This document shows positions 1 through 5,210 of a stretch of 5,210 bases of DNA, in pieces. This stretch comes from Prolixibacteraceae bacterium (GTDB taxonomy: Bacteria; Bacteroidota; Bacteroidia; Bacteroidales; Prolixibacteraceae), in the NCBI GenBank assembly GCA_018399395.1, contig JAGYOI010000123.1:1-5210 (forward strand), written 5' to 3'. A program made the translations under genes and the position numbers. Numbering within the stretch: the first letter of the stretch is position 1; each line of letters opens with the position of its first letter. The notes beneath the pieces were generated by a model. That model saw only the letters and a program-made list of their open reading frames with translations, did not search any database and was not told the origin of the DNA.

Positions 1-23
1 AAAGCGTTATTTCACGGGGTAAA

Positions 24-44
24 GGTTTCAGGTTTCAGGTTTTA
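24..44. repeat. Triplicated heptamer GGTTTCA/GGTTTTA
   Basis: Three consecutive 7-base units stand head to tail: GGTTTCA at 24-30, GGTTTCA at 31-37 and GGTTTTA at 38-44. No gene covers this stretch convincingly. It lies directly before a second repeat block with a longer period. The function is unknown; it may be a simple-sequence remnant in an intergenic region. Confidence 0.6.
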
Positions 45-57
45 CCTACAACTTATA

Positions 58-129
58 ACCAATAACTATTTACTAATGACTTTTTTTTACTAATGACTAA
101 TTCACCAATGACTTAATCAACCAATGACT
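58..129. repeat. Degenerate tandem repeat, ACYAATGACT core, five copies
   Basis: Five 10-base cores are readable: ACCAATAACT at 58-67 (one base off), ACTAATGACT at 72-81 and at 89-98, and ACCAATGACT at 104-113 and at 120-129. Start-to-start spacing is 14, 17, 15 and 16 bases, with T/A-rich spacers of variable length. This is too short and irregular for a CRISPR array. It may be an intergenic microrepeat or a cluster of binding sites. All copies lie on the left flank, beyond the tRNA terminator. Confidence 0.6.
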
Positions 130-214
130 CTATAACGTAAGACTTCAATATGCAGGTTCATAGACGCAATAATTAGGAGTGCCATTATTTGGGTAGAAGC
201 CTGCATCAGATATC

Positions 215-254
215 AAAAAAAAATCCAACTATTGTTTATTAACAATAGTTGGAT
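215..254 (-). terminator. Rho-independent terminator of the tRNA-His gene
   Basis: The arms at 223-236 and 241-254 are perfect 14-base complements around a 4-base loop. On the minus strand the hairpin is followed at once by a run of nine T (A run at 215-223 on the plus strand, its last base also being part of the stem). It begins about 10 bases past the 3' end of the tRNA, so it most likely ends a monocistronic tRNA transcript. Confidence 0.9.
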
Positions 255-263
255 AAGATGAAG

Positions 264-338
264 GGTGGATGATGGGATTCGAACCCACGACCCCTGGAAC
301 CACAATCCAGTGCTCTAACCGGCTGAGCTACAACCACC
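264..338 (-). tRNA. tRNA-His (anticodon GTG)
   Basis: Read on the minus strand this is a complete cloverleaf. The anticodon stem CTGGA/TCCAG encloses the loop TTGTGGT, giving anticodon GTG (histidine). The D stem is GCTC/GAGC, and the T arm is GTGGG-TTCGAAT-CCCAT. The acceptor strands are GTGGTTG and CATCCAC, with the extra 5' G (-1, at 338) opposite discriminator C73 (at 264), the histidine identity pair. CCA is not encoded: the next bases are CTT, so the tail must be added after transcription. The acceptor stem has one U5-U68 mismatch; all other arms pair, with a G-U closing the T stem. The gene has its own promoter element and terminator and is divergent from the transporter gene. If G-1 is not counted, the gene spans 264-337. 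Confidence 0.96.
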
Positions 339-366
339 ATGAATGCGCTGTTTTTCTAACGCGGTG

Positions 367-374
367 CAAATATA
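367..374 (-). promoter_or_regulatory. Bacteroidota -7 promoter element for tRNA-His
   Basis: The minus strand reads TATATTTG, an exact match to the Bacteroidota primary-sigma -7 consensus TAnnTTTG. It ends 29 bases before the mature tRNA 5' end, so transcription would start near 360 and leave a leader of roughly 20 bases for RNase P to remove. No clear TTTG -33 box is visible at the usual distance; the upstream DNA is A/T-rich. Confidence 0.65.
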
Positions 375-578
375 CTATTTTATTTTATTCTTGATAAAAA
401 AATGAAGAGAAATATAGGCATTTTTGTCTTGTGGTTACTTATGCTAAAACGATTCTCTATTTACGCTTATTAAATTATGTTTTTGAATTCTAATTTGTAA
501 TTTTATCATTGTAAAAACAGTTGATACATGTTTTATTGATTCTGTTTTGTTAACAGGATTCACTTTATTTGATACACT

Positions 579-3500
579 ATGTACGAAGGAATAATTGAAA
601 CATTAATTAAGTTTTTTGCAATTGTGACCGATTATGGTAAAGAATCGGCTGTTAGCAATGCAGAATCACTTGTAGAGTCGTACCTGAAAGAGAATTTCAG
701 TAAGGAAATGGTTGAAAAGTACATGGAGCTTTATAAAGAGAATGTTCATTATTACCATGTACAGCACCGCGAAATTATATATGGCGATTATGGTGAAGGC
801 GAGCGTATTATCAACCGCGAATATTTGAATGAAATATGTGAAAGCATCGTTGAGTTGTTCGACCTTGAGTCGCGATATATGATCGTGGTCCAGCTCCTTA
901 ATTTTATTCATAAACCCGATGCAGAAGTTTCGCATGAACTTCGCATTTTGGATGTTATTGCCGAAGGATTAAAAGTACAATCTGATGAGTACCACGATTT
1001 AAAAACATTCTATCTTGATTCGATTGGAAAGGTAAAGCATAAAGAACAGCTTTTTGTTGTTAATGGAAATGAATCGTATCACGACCCGGACATCAAACAT
1101 TTGTATCGGGAAAAACAGCGTGTAGAACTTGAAATTATACGGATAAAGAGTATTAATACGCTGTTTTTTAAGTATTGGGGTCCGCGGAACATGTATTTGA
1201 ACGGTCACCGCTTGTCGCAGGACCGGCTATATGTTTTTCCCTCAGGCGGTATTCTCCGTACATCGCGTATTATCCCCATTTACTATAGCAGCATTATGTC
1301 GAGGTTTATCCGGCAACAGGGTAAACCGATTATCGTTTATGAGGCTGAGAACATTGAGCATAAGTTCAGTAAAAGTGTGTACGGGCTTCATCCTTTCAGT
1401 TTTCAGGAACGATCGGGTGATTTGGTTGGCATTATGGGGGGGAGCGGCGTTGGTAAAACCACTTTGTTGAATGTTTTGAACGGGAAGCTAAAACCACGTC
1501 ATGGGCAGATAACTATAAACGGTTATGATATTCATGATCCGGCTAACGAAGAGCAACTTAAAGGTGTAATTGGTTATGTGCCGCAAGATGATTTGCTAAT
1601 TGAAGAGCTTACGGTATATCAAAACATGGAATACAATGCCCGGCTTTGCTTTGGAAACATGAACAATGAGCAAATTGAAGAAATCATTGAAAAAGCCCTG
1701 ATTGATTTTGATTTGGTTGAGGCCCGCGATTTAATTGTTGGAAACCCGCTGAAAAAAATTCTTAGCGGCGGACAAAGAAAGCGGCTTAACATTGCACTGG
1801 AGCTGATGCGTGAACCATCGGTGCTTTTTGTCGATGAGCCAACTTCTGGCTTGTCATCGGCCGACTCTGAAAAGGTGATGTATTTGCTTAAGCGCCAATG
1901 CCTGAAAGGGAAGTTGGTAATTGCCAATATTCATCAGCCATCGAGCGATATTTACAAGTTGTTCGACCGCATGATTGTGATGGACAAAGGGGGCAGGGTG
2001 GTTTTCTTCGGGAACCCGCTGGAGGCTGTTACTTATTTTAAAAACGAAGCCAACTACGTGAACCCCGATGAAAGTGAATGTATGACTTGCGGTAGTGTTA
2101 AAACTGAGCAACCATTGCGTATTATTGAAGAACGAATGGTTGACCCGTTTGGACGGAGTATCCGTAAACGGAAAATATCGCCCGAGGATTGGTACACGCG
2201 CTATAAAGAAAAGGTAGAGCCACGCGTGGTTGATTTCATGAAAATGAACCCTGTTGAAAGTAAAGTCATTCCTGATAATTATTTCAAGATCCCGAAGTGG
2301 TTTGAGCAAATGAAGCTTTATTTTAAGCGCGATTTTGCGACCAAGCGTTCGAACAGGCAATATCTGTCAATTGCCTTGCTCGAGGCTCCTTTATTAGCCT
2401 TGATTTTGGGGTTCTTTTCGAAATATGCTCCAGAGGGGGAATACATTTTTGGCAATAACGATAACATTCCCGCCTTCCTTTTTATGAGTGTTGTGGTTGC
2501 ATTGTTTATTGGTTTGAGCATTAGTGCCGAAGAGATATTTAAGGATAGAAAGATATTAACGCGTGAAGAGTTCCTGGATTTGAGCCGCGGCGCTTATTTT
2601 ACATCAAAAATATTAATATTGTTTTCTATTTCGGCTGTGCAGGTGCTGCTTTTTGTGCTTATTGGATATTATATGCTTGGATTTAATGGGTTGTTGTTTT
2701 CTAACTGGGCAATTTTGTTTACAACGGCATGTTTTGCCAATCTGTTGGGACTTAATTTGTCGGCAGGGTTAAATTCGGCAGTAGCCATTTATATTCTTAT
2801 CCCGCTGTTGCTTGTTCCTCAACTTCTTTTAAGCGGGGTGATTGTCGATTTTAATAAAATGCACCCGTCGATGAGTAGCTATTCACGTACACCCATTATT
2901 GGTGATATAATGACTTCGCGATGGTCGTATGAAGCCCTGGCCGTTAACGAGTTCGCCAATAATGAATATCGTGAGAATATTTTCGCGCTTGAACGGGAAA
3001 AAAACATCTGTGGTTTTAAAGCTTTTTACTGGTGCCCCGAGGTCGAAAAGTATTCAAATAGCTTTGAAAAAACTGAAGATGACAACAAGAAACAGGAATA
3101 CAGGTTAATCCTTCAAACCGCCTTACCCGATATTCAAGAAACTGTAAAAGTACCATCTGATTCATTACAAAAAATTCAAACCCACCTTAGTGAAGGAAAA
3201 GGTTTAGCTGTTTACCGCTATTATTTATCAAAAACCCACGACTATTATGCACAGGGGCACAGCGAAGTTACATCGGAGTTGGATAATGAATATGAAGCCA
3301 TGCTTCAACGTTTTGATGGTGACAATGATGAGTTGTCGCGGTATCGCGATCAGTATGTAAATAAAAGTCTTGAGCGAATTGTTCGCGACAAGTTCTCGTT
3401 GCAAAAAACCCATCTAATTGATCATCGCATTGTGCAAGGTGATGAGCCTGTTTTCAGGGCTCCGTTTTACCATAACGGGAGTGCACACTTTTATGCATCG

Positions 3501-3716
3501 TATAAACAAATAGGCGACCTGAGAATTAACACTGTTTTGTTCAACATTATAATCGTATGGATATTTACCGGGTTGCTTATGGTTTCGTTGTATTTCGATT
3601 TACTCAGGAAGTTTTTGGCTTATATCGAAAACTGGAGGTTGCTGCAATTATCAAAACTACGGGATAAGATTTTTTATAACCCTAATGAATTTAGTAAAAA
3701 GAAATCGAAAAAATAG
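579..3716 (+). CDS. ABCG-like ABC transporter, ATPase and permease fused, with TerB-like N-terminus
   Basis: This is an inner-membrane ABC transporter of ATPase-then-permease (ABCG/White-like) order, 1045 residues; the substrate is unknown. Residues about 1-147 are acidic and helical with a TerB-like pattern (residues 111-147 resemble the second TerB repeat). Residues about 195-260 form an unrecognised, possibly beta-rich linker. The nucleotide-binding domain is complete: Walker A GGSGVGKT at 287-294, Q-loop Q336, signature LSGGQ at 395-399, Walker B VLFVDE at 415-420 followed by PTSGL, and H-loop H452. The ABC-2 membrane domain has probable helices near 595-615, 631-652, 678-702, 710-731, 734-758 and 985-1007, with the ABCG-like charged motif TREE at 661-664. 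About 220 hydrophilic residues lie between helices 5 and 6, including C811 and C819. ATG 579 is the first possible start because an in-frame TGA lies at 570-572. No Shine-Dalgarno or convincing promoter is visible upstream. The gene stands alone, convergent with the next genes. ATPase activity looks intact; export is the likely direction by family analogy. Confidence 0.93.
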   Translation: MYEGIIETLIKFFAIVTDYGKESAVSNAESLVESYLKENFSKEMVEKYMELYKENVHYYHVQHREIIYGDYGEGERIINREYLNEICESIVELFDLESRYMIVVQLLNFIHKPDAEVSHELRILDVIAEGLKVQSDEYHDLKTFYLDSIGKVKHKEQLFVVNGNESYHDPDIKHLYREKQRVELEIIRIKSINTLFFKYWGPRNMYLNGHRLSQDRLYVFPSGGILRTSRIIPIYYSSIMSRFIRQQGKPIIVYEAENIEHKFSKSVYGLHPFSFQERSGDLVGIMGGSGVGKTTLLNVLNGKLKPRHGQITINGYDIHDPANEEQLKGVIGYVPQDDLLIEELTVYQNMEYNARLCFGNMNNEQIEEIIEKALIDFDLVEARDLIVGNPLKKILSGGQRKRLNIALELMREPSVLFVDEPTSGLSSADSEKVMYLLKRQCLKGKLVIANIHQPSSDIYKLFDRMIVMDKGGRVVFFGNPLEAVTYFKNEANYVNPDESECMTCGSVKTEQPLRIIEERMVDPFGRSIRKRKISPEDWYTRYKEKVEPRVVDFMKMNPVESKVIPDNYFKIPKWFEQMKLYFKRDFATKRSNRQYLSIALLEAPLLALILGFFSKYAPEGEYIFGNNDNIPAFLFMSVVVALFIGLSISAEEIFKDRKILTREEFLDLSRGAYFTSKILILFSISAVQVLLFVLIGYYMLGFNGLLFSNWAILFTTACFANLLGLNLSAGLNSAVAIYILIPLLLVPQLLLSGVIVDFNKMHPSMSSYSRTPIIGDIMTSRWSYEALAVNEFANNEYRENIFALEREKNICGFKAFYWCPEVEKYSNSFEKTEDDNKKQEYRLILQTALPDIQETVKVPSDSLQKIQTHLSEGKGLAVYRYYLSKTHDYYAQGHSEVTSELDNEYEAMLQRFDGDNDELSRYRDQYVNKSLERIVRDKFSLQKTHLIDHRIVQGDEPVFRAPFYHNGSAHFYASYKQIGDLRINTVLFNIIIVWIFTGLLMVSLYFDLLRKFLAYIENWRLLQLSKLRDKIFYNPNEFSKKKSKK

Positions 3717-3764
3717 GCATAAAAGCAGCTTGTATAGTTGTTTTAATGTGATTTGTGCGCATTT

Positions 3765-3816
3765 AAATTGAAACTAATCGGGTCATCCATCTGGATGATC
3801 CGTTTAGTTTCAATTT
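3765..3816. terminator. Long inverted repeat between convergent genes, probable bidirectional terminator
   Basis: Arms of 25 bases (3765-3789 and 3792-3816) pair across a 2-base centre, in practice a 4-base loop. There are two imperfections. In the plus-strand RNA they are a U-U mismatch and a G-U wobble; in the minus-strand RNA they become A-A and C-A, so the plus-strand hairpin is the stronger. It starts 48 bases after the stop of the transporter gene and lies 33 bases beyond the stop of the CBM9-like gene. The T runs on either side are weak. It probably ends transcription from both sides, chiefly that of the transporter. Confidence 0.7.
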
Positions 3817-3849
3817 CTGAATTTTATTGTTTAAAGTATCATAGCACTG

Positions 3850-4491
3850 TTATTCTAGAATAAGTTTTCCGAATGATGATGGTATATGAAAATCCGGTCC
3901 TTCTGAATCAGGGATAACCCATGATATCCATTTTAAATCTGCATCATTATTATCATCCGGAAGTTTAAGACAATGTCCTCTGAAAAGTCCTGCTTCAATA
4001 ATATTGTTATTCAAAACTTCAAGTTGTTTTAAAGAATCAAAGCTTATAGTACCTGTTAAAATATAACCTTTGTCATTAATCTCTGATTTGACATGAAGCC
4101 CATTTTTTGGCCATTTCCAATTAAAATCCAGTTCTCTGTAAAAATTAGCTTTATAATCCATGACACGTCCATTGGCATCCATTTCAACACCATAGTAAGG
4201 TTTTAGTTTTTCATTTTTCCGAAAGAATATTTCTACTCTGTCAGAACCACCCACTTCCATTTTGTTGTTATTGTTAACATATACCAAGATGGGACTGCCG
4301 ATAACATCAAAACGAAAATATAAATTTTCATTATCGTGTAATGCTCTAAAAGAGGTTTTAGAATTTAAACCTCCAACCCAGGGATAACAGAAGTCTGTAT
4401 TAAGAACGGCCTCTTCCCAAAAAGAATTTGATAGGGTATATCCGGCTTTTAAACTTTCTTGTTGTATCCTGTTAACTTTATATTCTTTCAT
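3850..4491 (-). CDS. CBM9/DOMON-like carbohydrate-binding protein, cytosolic
   Basis: The 213-residue protein resembles the family-9 carbohydrate-binding-module-like proteins of Bacteroidota, a single beta-sandwich domain. Matching features are W25 and P37-W38 near the N-terminus, the strand pattern FRALHDNENLYFRFDV at 48-63, the DRVEIFF strand at 84-90, a YYGVEMDANGRVMDY segment at 99-113, GYILTGTISFDSL at 142-154, W188 and W191, and the closing FHIPSSFGKLIL at 201-212. Aromatic residues such as W125 and W127 could form the sugar platform. No signal peptide, lipobox or membrane segment is visible, so it probably stays in the cytoplasm, which is unusual for a CBM. No catalytic motif is seen. 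The ATG lies 5 bases (all A on this strand) after the stop of the PIG-L-like gene, and an in-frame stop at 4501-4503 excludes an earlier start. The two genes are surely cotranscribed and probably translationally coupled. Its ligand is unknown; an amino sugar is an inference from the neighbour. Confidence 0.82.
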   Translation of the reverse strand: MKEYKVNRIQQESLKAGYTLSNSFWEEAVLNTDFCYPWVGGLNSKTSFRALHDNENLYFRFDVIGSPILVYVNNNNKMEVGGSDRVEIFFRKNEKLKPYYGVEMDANGRVMDYKANFYRELDFNWKWPKNGLHVKSEINDKGYILTGTISFDSLKQLEVLNNNIIEAGLFRGHCLKLPDDNNDADLKWISWVIPDSEGPDFHIPSSFGKLILE

Positions 4492-4496
4492 TTTTT

Positions 4497-5210
4497 TTAT
4501 TTAAAAGGATTATTTTCTATTGCTTTTTCTAAGTTGGCAGCAAGCTCAATAAATTCGTCAGCATTCATTTCTTTCATATAAATCATACCATGAGTTGCTC
4601 TCAAAAGAGGGTGTTCGTTCTCATAAAAGAAATTTTTACCCAGCAATAACTGGATTTGTTTTAATTGCTTCACCCATATTTTTTGCGTTAATTCATTGAA
4701 TTTACCATCATATTCATAACTTGGAAAAGAGGCATTTACCTGACTCATATAACTTTCAGTAAAAGAATTCTCTAAAATGTCGAGTGAATTTAAAGAAACC
4801 GGCACCATGATATCTGCTTCATAAGGGTGAAATTTGAACCACACATTACGATATCCTATGATTCTAAGATTTGACAAATTTTCTTCTTTTTGCCATTCTT
4901 TAACGGCACCTGCAATTGCTTGTAATACTTTATAATGTGTGTCTGGACCACTACCTTCCGGATCCATAGCCAGACTGATGATTGTTGGTTTAAATTTCCG
5001 TAATTCATTTAGAACCGGAACGATATCACGTTTTTTCTCGGGATTTTCTGTGAAAATATCTCCTTTATAAAAACCAAGACGTAGATGGTGAATGTTTTTC
5101 ACAGGGGTGCCGAAGTGTGCCCAAACCAATTCTTCTTCAAACTCGCGGATCATTCCTTTCAATTGTTGCACGTTTGGTGAGTTTTTTTCACCATCATAGC
5201 AATTTGTTAT
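4497..5210 (-). CDS. PIG-L/LmbE-like protein, C-terminal part (probable glucosamine-6-phosphate deaminase fusion), 5' partial
   Basis: Only the last 237 residues are in the window; the gene runs off the right edge. The frame has no stop from 4499 to 5210. The GTG at 5171-5169 is an internal Val: the 13 codons before it (ITNCYDGEKNSPN) join smoothly to VQQLKGMIREFEEEL. The visible part looks like the second half of a PIG-L/LmbE (GlcNAc-type deacetylase) domain. DPEGSGPDTH, followed by YKVLQAIAGAV (about 4905-4964), parallels the family's PDH-type zinc-ligand motif and its helix. WFKFHP (about 4824-4841) and PVSLNSLD follow. The N-terminal HPDD motif would be outside the window, so activity cannot be judged. 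Similar Bacteroidota and planctomycete proteins, as I recall them, carry a glucosamine-6-phosphate deaminase/isomerase (NagB-like) domain in front; that part is not visible here. The likely role is cytosolic amino-sugar metabolism. It is the first visible gene of the two-gene minus-strand unit. Confidence 0.75.
   Translation of the reverse strand: MTNCYDGEKNSPNVQQLKGMIREFEEELVWAHFGTPVKNIHHLRLGFYKGDIFTENPEKKRDIVPVLNELRKFKPTIISLAMDPEGSGPDTHYKVLQAIAGAVKEWQKEENLSNLRIIGYRNVWFKFHPYEADIMVPVSLNSLDILENSFTESYMSQVNASFPSYEYDGKFNELTQKIWVKQLKQIQLLLGKNFFYENEHPLLRATHGMIYMKEMNADEFIELAANLEKAIENNPFK

Noticed and set aside
58..129. CRISPR-like repeat and spacer array
   Set aside because: The repeat core is only 10 bases, spacers are 4-7 bases and T/A-rich, and no cas genes are present.
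150..206. Inverted repeat ATGCAGG (150-156) / CCTGCAT (200-206)
   Set aside because: The 7-base arms are separated by 43 bases, which is likely by chance in this length; no tail or conserved context supports a structure.
145..228. Short minus-strand open stretch ending with a protein-like tail (GFYPNNGTPNYCVYEPAY then stop)
   Set aside because: It has no start codon, a stop precedes it within the terminator hairpin, and it is under 30 codons. It could be a decayed gene remnant, but nothing else supports that.
564..571. TTTATTTG as a possible -7 promoter box for the transporter gene
   Set aside because: It departs from TAnnTTTG at the second base, the nearest upstream TTTG is only 14 bases away, and it would leave an almost leaderless transcript. 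Not strong enough to call.
1854..2360. 168-codon open frame on the minus strand inside the transporter gene
   Set aside because: It lies opposite the well-supported ABC ATPase and linker coding sequence, has no recognisable domain and is a shadow frame.

Overview
The window looks like an ordinary chromosomal segment of a member of the Bacteroidota, probably a Bacteroidales/Marinilabiliales-type genome. Support for this: the DNA is AT-rich, start codons lack Shine-Dalgarno sequences, a TAnnTTTG-type -7 promoter element lies upstream of the tRNA, the tRNA has no encoded CCA, and the encoded proteins resemble Bacteroidota families. The exact taxon is an inference.

Layout. Positions 1-214 are gene-poor and carry two small degenerate repeat blocks. 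A tRNA-His(GTG) gene on the minus strand (264-338) has a clear promoter element (367-374) and a perfect 14-bp terminator hairpin (215-254). After an AT-rich divergent leader (339-578), where no convincing promoter was found, one large plus-strand gene (579-3716) encodes a single-polypeptide ABCG-like transporter. It combines a TerB-like N-terminal region, an ABCG-type ATPase, an ABC-2 type membrane domain and a large presumed extracytoplasmic domain before the last membrane helix. A long, nearly perfect inverted repeat (3765-3816) separates it from two convergent minus-strand genes.

Those two genes form a tight unit with 5 nt between them. The upstream one (4497 to beyond the right edge) is the C-terminal part of a PIG-L/LmbE-like protein, probably fused to a glucosamine-6-phosphate deaminase/isomerase-like domain outside the window. 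Its frame is open to base 5210, so the GTG at 5171 is an internal Val codon and not the start. The downstream one (3850-4491) is a small CBM9/DOMON-like carbohydrate-binding protein without a signal peptide. The pair suggests intracellular amino-sugar handling, with the CBM9-like protein as possible ligand binder; this is inference.

I found no CRISPR array, insertion sequence or phage gene. The parts most worth a second look are the TerB-ABCG fusion with its enlarged loop and the cytosolic CBM9-like protein coupled to the PIG-L gene.
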